Assembly (NCBI RefSeq): GCF_000430665.1
Contig: NZ_AUML01000017.1
Coordinates: forward strand, 1 to 64,000
DNA from: Aquimarina muelleri DSM 19832
Lineage (GTDB): Bacteria; Bacteroidota; Bacteroidia; Flavobacteriales; Flavobacteriaceae
Direction: 5' to 3'
Length of the DNA stretch: 64,000 nucleotides
Below the pieces are notes generated by a model. It saw only the letters and a program-made list of their open reading frames with translations, ran no database searches and was not told the origin of the DNA. Below, one piece after another: positions 16,018-25,758 of this stretch (position 1 is the stretch's first letter; each line of letters opens with the position of its first letter). A program made the translations under genes and the position numbers.

Positions 16018-17973
16018 TTAATTTTTTGGTAGTTTATAAGTACCTTTTTTGTACATAGAAGATGCAGTAATAATATGTCCCAGAGCGTCTTTCGCTAATT
16101 CAGGATTCACTTTTTTTTCTTTTAAATTTTCATCACCATTTATTTCAAACTGAACAGGTTCTTTATTGGGCTGCAATACTACCATTTCATTCCCTACTCT
16201 AAAAGCATTAGTGCTATGGAATTGCATAATTGCTCTACCAGGGACGTCATCTTTTAAATCAAATAAATTTCTACCAGGCATTGGAGTTTGCACATCTAAA
16301 CCAGTTAGATCAAGTAAGGTAGGAGGTATGTCGATTTGGCTACATAGTTTTTCATAATTTACGCCTCCTTCTATACCAGGAGCAATTATAAATGCAGGAA
16401 TATGAAATTTATGAACAGGAATTAGATTTTTGCCGTAGGTTCTTGTATTATGATCTGCAATTACAACAAAAACAGTATTATCATAATAGGCTTCTTTTTT
16501 TGCCATTTCAAAAAACTTACCTATTGCATAATCAGCATATTTAATAGCGTTGTTTACTGTGTTTTTTTCCTTGTCATAAAGTTCAATTCTACCATCAGGA
16601 AATTCAAAAGGGGTGTGGTTAGAAGAGGAAAACATTAAAGAGAAAAATGGAGTATCTCCATAAGATTTATACAGGTCATTTGCTTTTGCTACTAGATCTT
16701 CATCAGATACTCCCCATACACCTTTAAACGCATATTCATCTTTTTTAAAATCATTTTCATCAATAATTTTCTTAAATCCATTACCATTAAAAAAAGAAGC
16801 CATATTATCAAAGTTAGAAAGACCGCCATAGATAAAACTAGTTTCATAACCTTTTTTACCTAATATGTCTGCTAAGGTAAAAAAACCATTTTGCGCTTTA
16901 CCTAGCTTGACTACACTCCTACTAGGTGTTGGTAAAAAACCAGTAACAACAGCTTCTATTCCTCGAACACTTCTTGTTCCTGTACAATATAGGTTTGTAA
17001 ATAACATTCCTTCTTTAGAAAGCTTATCTATATTAGGAGTTAGTGGTAATCCATTAAGGCAACCAACGTACTCTGCGCCTAAACTTTCTTGTAAAAAAAT
17101 AACTAAATTGTATGGTTTATCTGTTTTATGAGTACTTTTTTGTTTGTGCAATAGTGGTATTTCGCCATCTATAAAATCAGAAGGGGTAGCACTCATATAT
17201 TTACGAGTTCGTTCTATTGCTTCTTTTTCATCCATCTTACCATACATTTTAGAACTATCTTCTTCGTTTTTTAGTGAGTAAATAGCAAATGAAACAGTGT
17301 ATAAAGAGCTTAAAGCTAAACTATTGGTAAATTGATCTTTAGAGAAAATAGCATTACTGGCATTAATAGGTCTAACAGATGTAAGAGAGGATCTTGCTCC
17401 CCAAAAAAGGAGAAAACCTACAATAGGGAAAATTAAGAGTTTAGATGTATAGGGGACCTCTTTTCCTAAAGAAAACCAACGTTTTGATTTTCTAAATAAA
17501 AATATTGCTACCAAAACTAAAACAATAAATGCCAAAAGCAATTGTAAGCCAAAACCTTTTAAAAGCATATTAGAAACCTCTTTAGGGTATAATAAATATT
17601 CTATAAACAATCTATTAGGTCTTGTATCGTATTGTAATAAAAATGTAGGAGTTGCAATTTCCATAAATACTAAAAAGAACAAACATATTGTTAAGAAATA
17701 GCGAATAACCCCATTTAGTTTTTTTAGTATTGAATTTGGTAAAAATATAAGTAAAATGGTAGGTAAACTAACAATATAAGTAAGTAGTATACTATCCATT
17801 CGTATACCAATAAAAAAAAGATACCAAAAATTAGGAGTAGCAGTTACTCTTTCCCAAAAGAACAGAGTTAAAAATATTCTGCTTAGTGTAGTAATAGATA
17901 AACCAATTATATAGAACTTTAAAATTGGTTCTAAAAAAGTAGTTTTATTTAGAAGTTTTTCAGGTAATTTCAA
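16018..17973 (-). CDS. LTA synthase family protein (membrane phosphoglycerol-transferase type)
   Basis: 651 aa. Five membrane helices occupy about residues 1-215, followed by an extracytoplasmic sulfatase-fold domain. Hallmarks are the nucleophile region CTGTRSVRGIEAVVTGF, the fold start LVIFLQESLGAEY and the metal site IADHNTR. Family members transfer phosphoglycerol or phosphoethanolamine onto polymers or lipids at the outer face of the inner membrane. Bacteroidota lack lipoteichoic acid, so the acceptor here is unknown. A lipid-kinase-like gene lies divergently across a 435-nt gap. Confidence 0.88.
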   Translation of the reverse strand: MKLPEKLLNKTTFLEPILKFYIIGLSITTLSRIFLTLFFWERVTATPNFWYLFFIGIRMDSILLTYIVSLPTILLIFLPNSILKKLNGVIRYFLTICLFFLVFMEIATPTFLLQYDTRPNRLFIEYLLYPKEVSNMLLKGFGLQLLLAFIVLVLVAIFLFRKSKRWFSLGKEVPYTSKLLIFPIVGFLLFWGARSSLTSVRPINASNAIFSKDQFTNSLALSSLYTVSFAIYSLKNEEDSSKMYGKMDEKEAIERTRKYMSATPSDFIDGEIPLLHKQKSTHKTDKPYNLVIFLQESLGAEYVGCLNGLPLTPNIDKLSKEGMLFTNLYCTGTRSVRGIEAVVTGFLPTPSRSVVKLGKAQNGFFTLADILGKKGYETSFIYGGLSNFDNMASFFNGNGFKKIIDENDFKKDEYAFKGVWGVSDEDLVAKANDLYKSYGDTPFFSLMFSSSNHTPFEFPDGRIELYDKEKNTVNNAIKYADYAIGKFFEMAKKEAYYDNTVFVVIADHNTRTYGKNLIPVHKFHIPAFIIAPGIEGGVNYEKLCSQIDIPPTLLDLTGLDVQTPMPGRNLFDLKDDVPGRAIMQFHSTNAFRVGNEMVVLQPNKEPVQFEINGDENLKEKKVNPELAKDALGHIITASSMYKKGTYKLPKN

Positions 17974-18408
17974 TAGTATATTATTTTAAATTTTTTCGTT
18001 TTTTTTAGAATAAAAAATACTAATAGCTCAAAGTTTTTGTTTTTACCTTAACTGTAGTAGTATATTTATAGTTCTGTAATTCAGGGTTTAATGGTATTGT
18101 GATATCAAACCATAAAGATAATCTTAAGAAAGGAGATTAGCTACATTTAAAGTAAATTTGGTTTTATGTGAAAAACTATTTATCATTACTGTAAAATGCC
18201 AGATTTGGTATCATAATACTAACGACTATAAACTAAAATTTATTTTAAATTCACGCAGTATTTTCACGTTGCACATTTAATTTATTCTATTTAGAAAGGT
18301 TATGTATAGCTTGGTTTTTGTAAGGAATATAAATCGTGTATAGTTTTAAGATAGAAACCAAGAATGGTATACTATATAATTAAGTTCATTAAATTAAGTT
18401 AGTAACTA
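17974..18408. other. Divergent intergenic region
   Basis: Separates the minus-strand LTA-synthase-like gene from the plus-strand lipid kinase gene and must hold both promoters; I find no perfect TAnnTTTG box. It includes an inverted-repeat unit at 18094-18219. No gene seen. Confidence 0.45.
18094..18219. repeat. 126-bp unit bounded by 17-bp imperfect inverted repeats
   Basis: GTATTGTGATATCAAAC at 18094-18110 pairs with ATTTGGTATCATAATAC at 18203-18219 (14 of 17). The inside has no ORF. It could be a small MITE or a long hairpin in the divergent promoter region. Confidence 0.35.
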
Positions 18409-19290
18409 GTGAAGTGCATTCATTTTATCATAAACCCTATTGCAGGTTCTAGTAATAATATTGTTACTAAAGATATTTTACAGAAATATTTTGTAGATGA
18501 TAAGTATAGTTTGACTATAAAATTATCTACTCATAAAAAACATGCAATAAAGTTAACGAAACAATCTATTGATGAGGGAGCAACCATTATTGTAGCATGT
18601 GGCGGTGACGGGACAGTTAATGAAGTAGCGTCTTGTATTGTAGGTACTTCGATTAAATTAGGAATTATACCTACAGGTTCAGGAAACGGACTTGCTTCTA
18701 ACCTTAAGATTCCTAAAATTATAGAAAAGGCCATTACATTAATTAAACAGGAAAATATTACACAAATAGATGTAGGGACAATCAATGAACATTATTTTTT
18801 TAGCAATACAGGAGTTGGTTTTGATGCAAGCGTAATTAAAAATTATGAAGCCTCAAATGAGCGAACATTATATAATTATATAAAAGCTTCTTTAAAATCA
18901 TTTAGAGAACTTAATAAACAAGAAGAAGTTAAAATAAGTATAGATAACAAAAATACATTTATAAACCCATTTATGATTTTTGTGTCCAACTCGAATGAGT
19001 TAGGTTATAAAATAAGTTTAACTCCTAAGGCTTCTTTACGAGATGGTTTACTAGATGCCATTATTATTCCTAAAATAAGTAAAATTAAGGTTGTTGTATT
19101 TGGAGTTTTAATGCTTTTTAGAAAACATCAAATTCTTAAAAAAGCACAAGTGTTTCAAACAAAAAGCATTCATCTTTTAAGAGTAAAAGGTAGTGTTTTT
19201 GAAACACAGATTGATGGTGAACTTTACCAGATTAAAGAAAAACATATCTTCATCTCTTTAAAAGAAAAATCCCTTAATGTGATTACTTAA
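18409..19290 (+). CDS. YegS/diacylglycerol kinase-family lipid kinase
   Basis: 293 aa with a GTG start; no in-frame ATG precedes it closely and the first residues (KCIHFIINPIAGSSNN) already match the family start. The kinase motifs are GGDGTVNEVAS (65-75) and PTGSGNGLASNL (88-99). The C-terminal half (LRDGLLDAIII) matches the beta-rich lipid-binding domain. These cytosolic enzymes phosphorylate diacylglycerol, sphingoid bases or related lipids with ATP. The precise lipid is not readable from sequence. Confidence 0.9.
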   Translation: MKCIHFIINPIAGSSNNIVTKDILQKYFVDDKYSLTIKLSTHKKHAIKLTKQSIDEGATIIVACGGDGTVNEVASCIVGTSIKLGIIPTGSGNGLASNLKIPKIIEKAITLIKQENITQIDVGTINEHYFFSNTGVGFDASVIKNYEASNERTLYNYIKASLKSFRELNKQEEVKISIDNKNTFINPFMIFVSNSNELGYKISLTPKASLRDGLLDAIIIPKISKIKVVVFGVLMLFRKHQILKKAQVFQTKSIHLLRVKGSVFETQIDGELYQIKEKHIFISLKEKSLNVIT

Positions 19291-19729
19291 ATTTGTAATA
19301 TTAAAATAAGGGTAAAATAAAATCCGTAGACTGTCTTCTGTTTTTTGTAAGAATCAAATATTAGTTATAATAAAAGCCATGATATGATACAATCTAACAA
19401 TAGATGTGGCAAAAAACGATCAAAAAGCAGAAACAAATTTTAGTTTTTAAGTATATCGACAGGAGTTACTATAAAATTTTTGACTTTGCCTTGGAGGTAC
19501 AGTTTTCGGTTTATTTGCTTTAAAAAGAACCTCTTACGATTCAATAAAAAGCAAAAACTTTTATTAGCCACGAACAGATGGTTAAATTCATTTAATATTT
19601 TTAACATTAGGTTTACGATTTCTCATTAGTATAGTAATGATAAAATAATATTGAAATTTTACAAATACTGAAATTTATATACAATTTTGACCAATAAATT
19701 TAATATTAGTAAAATTTTAAACGTAACAA
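19291..19729. other. Upstream region of the SusC operon
   Basis: AT-rich, about 440 nt. No ORF, strong hairpin or perfect -7 box found. The long leader before a SusC gene is a usual place for regulation, but I cannot name an element. Confidence 0.4.
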
Positions 19730-22700
19730 ATGAAAAGTTCATTAACACTTTTTTCAGTACTATTTTACTTTTTTTCTATTGTAGTCAGCAGTCAGGAATC
19801 TAGTATTAAGGGAATAATTACAGATGGTCAAACTCCGCTTCCAGGGGCAAATATTATGCTTCGGGAGGCTCAAAAAGGAGTAGTTACAGATTTTGATGGT
19901 AATTTTGAAATAACAGACATACCAGGAGGGCAATACAACATTGCTATCTCTTATCTTGGTTTTGAAGATAAGGTTATTTCAATTACAGTAAACTCTGGTG
20001 AAATTAAAAATTTAGGAAGCATTGGATTAACAGCTTCAGCAGAAGCTCTGGATGAGGTAGTGGTAACAGCTTTAGGTATAGAGAAAGAAAAGAAACGATT
20101 AGGTTATGCAGTACAAGAAGTACAGGGAGATCAATTCACAACCGCAAGAGAAACTAATGTGACCAACTCTTTAGCAGGTCGTGCTGCTGGAGTACAAATA
20201 ACGGGAGGAGGATCTGGTGCTGGTTCTACTTCATTAATTACAATACGCGGAGAAGGTTCTCTTATACCAGGAAATAACTCTCCTTTGTTTGTAGTAGATG
20301 GTATACCTATAAGTAATCGTACAGTAAGTAACAGTGCAGAAGGCAATATGGAAACAGATTTTGGTAACGGAGCACAGGATATAAATCCTGACGATATTAA
20401 ATCTATGTCTATCCTTAAAGGACCAAATGCAACTGCACTTTATGGATCAAGAGGATTAAACGGAGTAATTTTGATTACTACAAAATCAGGAGAAAAATCA
20501 AAAGGAATAGGAGTAAGTTTTACACAAAACGTAACTTTTGAAAGCGCATTGCGAATACCAAAATACCAAAATCAATACGGACAAGGAGCAGGAGGAGAGT
20601 TTGAATTCTTAGATGGATCTGGTGGAGGAACTAATGATAATATTGATGAGAGCTGGGGTCCACGATTAAATGGACAATTAATAGCGCAACACGATAGTCC
20701 AACAACTAGTGGTTTTAGAGCAGGAGATTTTGCCAGACGACCAAGAAATGTAGATGGTAGCTTTGCAGATCAGATCATTCCTACACCCTGGAAATCTAAC
20801 CCCAATAATATTAAAGATTTTTTTAGAACTGGGTCTACTATAACAACTAATTTAGCCTTAACTGGTGGTAATGAGAATGGTAATATAAGACTCTCTTTAA
20901 CTAATCTAGATAGCGAAGGGATATTGCCTAATACAGATTATGATAGAAGAACCTATGCTTTAAATGGTTCTTATGATTTAACAAAATGGCTAAAAGTTTC
21001 CTCGTCTATTAATTATGTAAACAGCAAAAGTGGAAATAGACCAAATAACTCATACGGAACAGAAAATATCATGTATTTATGGGTTTGGTTTGGTCGCCAG
21101 ATTAATATGAATTCTCTAAGAGATTACTGGCAACCAGGATTAGAAGGTAGACAACAATTTAATTATAACTATAATTGGCATGATAACCCGTATTTTACTT
21201 TAAATGAAAATACAAATGGATTTGATAAAAATAGAATTTTTGGAAATGCAAAAGTAGATATTAAGATTACAGATCATCTATCTCTTATGTTGCGAACAGG
21301 AATTGATTATTTTAATGAATTAAGAACCAGTAAACGTGCTTATAGCACACAAAGATTTGCAAGAGGACAGTATCGAGAAGATGATATCTTTTTTAAGGAA
21401 CAAAATACAGACTTTTTATTACAATATAATAAAGATGTACATGAAGATTTTACCCTAGGATTATCGTTTGGTGGTAATGTTAGAGAAGAAGAAAACCGAT
21501 ATGACAGAATTAGTGCAAATTCACTTTCTGTACCAGGGATTTATAACTTTGAAAATGCAGCAGAACCGTTGGCAAAAACACAATTTATTGATCAACGTAC
21601 CATTAATTCCTTATATGCTTTTGCCAACATAGGATACAAAAATTTACTTTTTCTGGATATTACAGGTAGAAATGATTGGTCTAGTACCTTACCAAGAGGT
21701 AGCAACTCCTATTTTTACCCATCTGTAGGGCTTAGTGCAATAGTATCTGATATGATAGAATTGCCAGAGGCTTTTTCCTTTCTGAAACTTCGAGGAGGAT
21801 GGGCGGTTGTAGGTAACGATACAGATCCATATTCATTAGTCAACACATTTTCTTTTAATGAGCCTTTTGGAAAGTACCAAAGAGTAAGCGCTTCCGAAAT
21901 ATTGAAAAATGAAAATTTAAAACCAGAAGAAGCTACTTCTATAGAGTTTGGTGCCGATCTTAGGTTTTTTAACAACCGTTTAGGTTTTGACGTTTCCTAT
22001 TATAAATCCACAGTAAAAAATCAAATTCTAAAATTACCTTTATCTGTAACTTCCAAGTTTACATCCAGAATAATTAATGCAGGAGAAATTGAAAATAAAG
22101 GTATTGAGATTGTAGTAAATGCAACACCAGTAAAAACAGCAGGAGGTTTTGATTGGAATACTACAATTAATTTTACCAGTGCAAGGGGCGAAGTAAAATC
22201 TTTGATTGAGGATTTAGATACGTATGAGATTTCATCTAACTATGTAAATGTTTTAGCAAAAGTTGGAGGAAGAATGGGAGATATTTATGGTACAGGATTT
22301 ATAACTGTAGAGGATCCAAATAGTGAATTTTTTGGACAAGTAGTCCATAATGAAGATGGGTTTTCTAAACAAGATCCAGACGTGAAAAAACTTGGAAACT
22401 ACAATCCAGATTTTACCGTAGGATGGCAAAATACGTTTACCTACAAAGGATTTAATATTGGTGTTTTATTGGATTGGAGACAAGGAGGAGAAATTATGTC
22501 TAGAACCACATTAATCGGGGGTACTTCTGGTATGATGGATTTTACTGCAGAAGGTAGAGAAACAGGAATCGTATCCCAAGGAGTAATACAAAATGCAGAC
22601 GGTAGCTACAGACCAAATGATGTTGTACTATCTGGGCGGGATTATTATTGGTGGCGTTACAATCGTAATAATGAAGAAATAGGAATCTTTGATGCTTCTT

Positions 22701-22939
22701 TCCTAAAACTTCGGGAAGTGCGTATAGGGTATAATTTTCCACAAAAAATTCTGGATAGAACCTTTCTACAATCACTAACACTATCTCTGGTAGGAAGAAA
22801 CCTGGCACTTTGGACAGAAAACCCTCATTTTGATCCCGAAACTATTTCGTTTAACGGTGGCGTTGTCGTACCAGGAGTAGAAGATATGGCATTACCTAGC
22901 TCCAGAAGCTATGGATTAAATCTTAACGTAACTTTCTAA
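19730..22939 (+). CDS. SusC/RagA-type TonB-linked outer membrane transporter
   Basis: 1069 aa. Signal peptide at about 1-22 (MKSSLTLFSVLFYFFSIVVSS). A carboxypeptidase-regulatory-like domain follows at about 25-110, with GANIMLREAQKGVVTDFDGNF. The TonB box region is ALDEVVVTALG; the plug carries SLAGRAAGVQI and GSTSLITIRGEGSL with the SusC/RagA signature GPNATALYGSRG. The remainder is the 22-strand barrel ending in an aromatic residue (NVTF). It imports large ligands with the SusD partner encoded 10 nt downstream. No glycoside hydrolase accompanies it; the third gene is an alkaline-phosphatase-superfamily enzyme, hinting at a phosphorylated or sulfated substrate. Confidence 0.95.
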   Translation: MKSSLTLFSVLFYFFSIVVSSQESSIKGIITDGQTPLPGANIMLREAQKGVVTDFDGNFEITDIPGGQYNIAISYLGFEDKVISITVNSGEIKNLGSIGLTASAEALDEVVVTALGIEKEKKRLGYAVQEVQGDQFTTARETNVTNSLAGRAAGVQITGGGSGAGSTSLITIRGEGSLIPGNNSPLFVVDGIPISNRTVSNSAEGNMETDFGNGAQDINPDDIKSMSILKGPNATALYGSRGLNGVILITTKSGEKSKGIGVSFTQNVTFESALRIPKYQNQYGQGAGGEFEFLDGSGGGTNDNIDESWGPRLNGQLIAQHDSPTTSGFRAGDFARRPRNVDGSFADQIIPTPWKSNPNNIKDFFRTGSTITTNLALTGGNENGNIRLSLTNLDSEGILPNTDYDRRTYALNGSYDLTKWLKVSSSINYVNSKSGNRPNNSYGTENIMYLWVWFGRQINMNSLRDYWQPGLEGRQQFNYNYNWHDNPYFTLNENTNGFDKNRIFGNAKVDIKITDHLSLMLRTGIDYFNELRTSKRAYSTQRFARGQYREDDIFFKEQNTDFLLQYNKDVHEDFTLGLSFGGNVREEENRYDRISANSLSVPGIYNFENAAEPLAKTQFIDQRTINSLYAFANIGYKNLLFLDITGRNDWSSTLPRGSNSYFYPSVGLSAIVSDMIELPEAFSFLKLRGGWAVVGNDTDPYSLVNTFSFNEPFGKYQRVSASEILKNENLKPEEATSIEFGADLRFFNNRLGFDVSYYKSTVKNQILKLPLSVTSKFTSRIINAGEIENKGIEIVVNATPVKTAGGFDWNTTINFTSARGEVKSLIEDLDTYEISSNYVNVLAKVGGRMGDIYGTGFITVEDPNSEFFGQVVHNEDGFSKQDPDVKKLGNYNPDFTVGWQNTFTYKGFNIGVLLDWRQGGEIMSRTTLIGGTSGMMDFTAEGRETGIVSQGVIQNADGSYRPNDVVLSGRDYYWWRYNRNNEEIGIFDASFLKLREVRIGYNFPQKILDRTFLQSLTLSLVGRNLALWTENPHFDPETISFNGGVVVPGVEDMALPSSRSYGLNLNVTF

Positions 22940-22949
22940 AATATAGAAA

Positions 22950-24404
22950 ATGAAAAATTATATAATAGCAAGCATACTTGTACTAATTAGCATAGTATCC
23001 TGCACCAAAGATTTTGAAGAAATAAATATTAATCCCAACCAACCAGAAGAAGTAAATTCTGATCTGCTTTTGTCTACTGTAATTTCTACCGTAGCAAACA
23101 GAGCAGTACAATCCGGATGGGACAGAGGGAATATTGTAGGACAATTAACTGCTAAAATCAATTTTACAGGTTTTGACCGATATCAATGGGATGCAGAATC
23201 CGATTTATGGGAGGAGTATTATGGAATTCTACCAGAGATAGATATAATCCTCAAAAAATCTACAGAAGGTGAAACAAAAAATACAACCTACGAAGGTATT
23301 GCTTTAGTATTAAGATCGTATGTCTTTTCTATCTTAACTGATAATTGGGGAAATATACCCTTTACCGAAGCACTACAAGGTTTAGAAGGTAATTTTACTC
23401 CTAAATATGATAATCAGGAAGTTATTTACAAAGCTATTCTAAAGGATCTTAAAAAAGCTTCAGAATTATTAGTTATAGGAGAAACTATTCGTATTGCAGG
23501 AACCTTAAATGGAGGAGATGTTTTATACGAAGGAGATACAGAAAAATGGTTAAAATTCACCAATTCCTTACGACTTCGATATCTGCTTAGAGTTTCTAAT
23601 AAAATGGATGTTTCTTCAGAAATGAAAGAAATTTTAGATAGCGGTATGTTTATTACTACCAATTCCGATAATGCAGTGGTTACATATCCAGCAACAACAC
23701 AAACAGATTCTTGGCCAATAAGTACCGGTAGAGTCGGTAGTTTTGATGAGCATAGACTTAGTCAAACGAGCGAAACCATATTAAAGCGATTTAATGATAA
23801 TCGTTTATTTTCATGGTTTCAACCTACTGATAACTCCGAAGATGACCCTAATTTATATGTTGGATTAACTAATGGATTAAGTGAAGACAATGCATCTACC
23901 TTTAATGGCGGGGCAAAAAATGTATCCCGATTAAGAGAATCTTTCTTCTATAAATCTCCAAATAGCGTAAAAGCGGCTATACTACAAGCTGCAGAGGTAC
24001 AATTTATACTTGCAGAAGCAGTACAACAAGGTTGGATAGCAGGCGATGCAAAAACTTTTTATGAAGAAGGAGTGCGATTATCTTTTGCATATTGGAAAAC
24101 CAGTCAGGACGTAAACGCATATTTACAACAACCAGGAGTACTATACGATGGAGAATTAGAGACTATTATCACACAAAAATGGTTAGCTTCTTTTCTGGTT
24201 GGATTTGAAGGATGGTATGATTTCCGTAGAACAGGATTTCCTTCTATAATAGTGCCAGGTCCGGATAACGTAAATAGTAACCAGGTACCTGTACGTTTTT
24301 TATATCCAGATAGTGAGCAAACTTTAAATAGTCAAAGCTACGAGCAAGCAGTTTTAGAAATAGGAGGAAATACCATTAACGCAAAAGGTTGGTGGGAAAA
24401 TTAA
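22950..24404 (+). CDS. SusD/RagB-like outer membrane lipoprotein (SusD-like_2 type)
   Basis: 484 aa. Lipoprotein signal with lipobox IVSC at about residue 18, then TKDFEEININPNQPEE, the usual start of SusD-like_2 proteins. YYGILPEIDIIL, ALVLRSYVFSILTDNWGNIPFTEA and the C-terminal WLASFLVGFEGWYDFRRTGFP support the helical TPR-like SusD fold. It caps the SusC barrel at the cell surface and binds the ligand first. It is 10 nt after susC and 31 nt before the enzyme gene, one operon. Confidence 0.94.
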   Translation: MKNYIIASILVLISIVSCTKDFEEININPNQPEEVNSDLLLSTVISTVANRAVQSGWDRGNIVGQLTAKINFTGFDRYQWDAESDLWEEYYGILPEIDIILKKSTEGETKNTTYEGIALVLRSYVFSILTDNWGNIPFTEALQGLEGNFTPKYDNQEVIYKAILKDLKKASELLVIGETIRIAGTLNGGDVLYEGDTEKWLKFTNSLRLRYLLRVSNKMDVSSEMKEILDSGMFITTNSDNAVVTYPATTQTDSWPISTGRVGSFDEHRLSQTSETILKRFNDNRLFSWFQPTDNSEDDPNLYVGLTNGLSEDNASTFNGGAKNVSRLRESFFYKSPNSVKAAILQAAEVQFILAEAVQQGWIAGDAKTFYEEGVRLSFAYWKTSQDVNAYLQQPGVLYDGELETIITQKWLASFLVGFEGWYDFRRTGFPSIIVPGPDNVNSNQVPVRFLYPDSEQTLNSQSYEQAVLEIGGNTINAKGWWEN

Positions 24405-24435
24405 TTCCTTTTTGGAGCAACAATAGAATAAAACA

Positions 24436-25539
24436 ATGAAACAAAATATAATATATAGTATACTTTTTACTTTATTACTTTTAGGTATTAAAGGGAAAGC
24501 ACAAGAAAAAAACGCAACTAAAGTTATTTTAATTACTTTAGATGGATTACGTTGGCAGGAACTCTACTCTGGCGCAGACTCATTGCTGGTAACAAACAAG
24601 ACCTATGTAAAAGATACTACAAAATTAAAATCTAATTTTTGGAGATCTAACCCAAAAGACAGAAGGGAAGCCTTGCTACCATTTTTCTGGAATGAAATTA
24701 GTAAAATGGGGCAGTTACATGGTAATAGAAATCTAGGCAGTAAAGTAGATTTAACTAATACTATGTGGTTTTCGTACCCAGGGTATAACGAAATTTTAAC
24801 AGGAGTTGCCGATGATAAAAATATCCATAGTAATGATAAAATAAACAATCCTAATAAAACAATATTAGAGATAATCAATGATGTTCCAGAGTATAAAGGA
24901 AAAGTAGCTGCTTTTGGTAGCTGGGATGTTTTTCCGTTTATCATAAACGAAGAGCGATCTCAAGTTCCCGTTAATGCAGGTTTTGAGGCATCAAAAGGTG
25001 CTAATCTAAGTGAAAGAGAAGTATTTTTAAATCAGCTGCAAGAGCAAATACCAAGCCCTTGGAGTTCTGTTAGATTAGATGCTTTTACCCATCATTATGC
25101 GTTGGAACATATGAAAAAATCACATCCAGAACTTGTGTATATTGCGTATGGAGAAACCGATGATTTTGCACACGATGGGGATTATGAAGCATATCTTAAT
25201 GCAGCACATAATACAGATAATCTCATTAAAGAATTATGGGAGTTTACACAACAAGATTCTTTTTATAAGGATAATACTGTATTTATAATTTCCACAGATC
25301 ATGGACGAGGAACTAAACCTTTAGATACATGGAAAAGTCATGGTAAAAAAGTAAAAGGAGCAGGACAAGTATGGATAGTAGCCTTTGGTAAAGGAATAAC
25401 CACTATGGGAGAAGTAAATATAGAAGAACAGTTATATAGTAACCAAATAGCTGCCACGGTTTCTGCAATAATAGGAAAAAAACACCCTGTAGAAAAAGTA
25501 GGAAAGACTATAGATGTTATAGTGCCTTTAAAAAAGTAA
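24436..25539 (+). CDS. Secreted alkaline-phosphatase-superfamily hydrolase
   Basis: 367 aa. Signal peptide about 1-22 (MKQNIIYSILFTLLLLGIKGKAQ). Alkaline-phosphatase fold motifs are the first metal site ITLDGLRWQELYSGAD, the nucleophile region WFSYPGYNEILTG, GETDDFAHDGDY with Asp/His ligands, and the last metal site ISTDHGRGTKP. Members act as phosphodiesterases, phosphomonoesterases or sulfatases; sequence alone does not decide. Being the third gene of a SusC-SusD operon, it probably processes the imported ligand in the periplasm or on the surface. A strong terminator follows. Confidence 0.85.
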   Translation: MKQNIIYSILFTLLLLGIKGKAQEKNATKVILITLDGLRWQELYSGADSLLVTNKTYVKDTTKLKSNFWRSNPKDRREALLPFFWNEISKMGQLHGNRNLGSKVDLTNTMWFSYPGYNEILTGVADDKNIHSNDKINNPNKTILEIINDVPEYKGKVAAFGSWDVFPFIINEERSQVPVNAGFEASKGANLSEREVFLNQLQEQIPSPWSSVRLDAFTHHYALEHMKKSHPELVYIAYGETDDFAHDGDYEAYLNAAHNTDNLIKELWEFTQQDSFYKDNTVFIISTDHGRGTKPLDTWKSHGKKVKGAGQVWIVAFGKGITTMGEVNIEEQLYSNQIAATVSAIIGKKHPVEKVGKTIDVIVPLKK

Positions 25540-25561
25540 ATCTATTTGTACAATAAAATAA

Positions 25562-25595
25562 AAACGACCAGTTTATTGAAATTGGTCGTTTTTTT
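25562..25595 (+). terminator. Terminator of the SusCD operon
   Basis: AAACGACCA, a 12-nt loop, TGGTCGTTT and a T-run: a perfect 9-bp stem. The intergenic repeat copy at 25596 begins directly at the end of the T-run. Confidence 0.85.
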
Positions 25596-25695
25596 AATCC
25601 ACATTGTGGAGTTTAATTCTAAAGGAGGCTTGCCTCGAAGACAAAATATATTTTCGGAAGCATACCTCGTGAGCTTGCTCTGAGGTTATTGATTT
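25596..25695 (+). repeat. Hairpin-rich intergenic repeat, copy 1 (long form)
   Basis: Starts AATCCACATTGTGGAG and ends GAGGTTATTGATTT. It has the same modules as the copies at 35929, 57413 and 58385: palindrome CCACATTGTGG, a GAGGC/GCCTC dyad, a CGAA/TTCG arm pair and a terminal CCTCG/CTGAGG hairpin. It lies between convergent genes, immediately after an intrinsic terminator. Confidence 0.85.
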
Positions 25696-25758
25696 AACTT
25701 TTTTTTATAAAATCCTTCGCAGGTTAGAGGAGTAATATTAGTGATTTTTTATAAAAAA

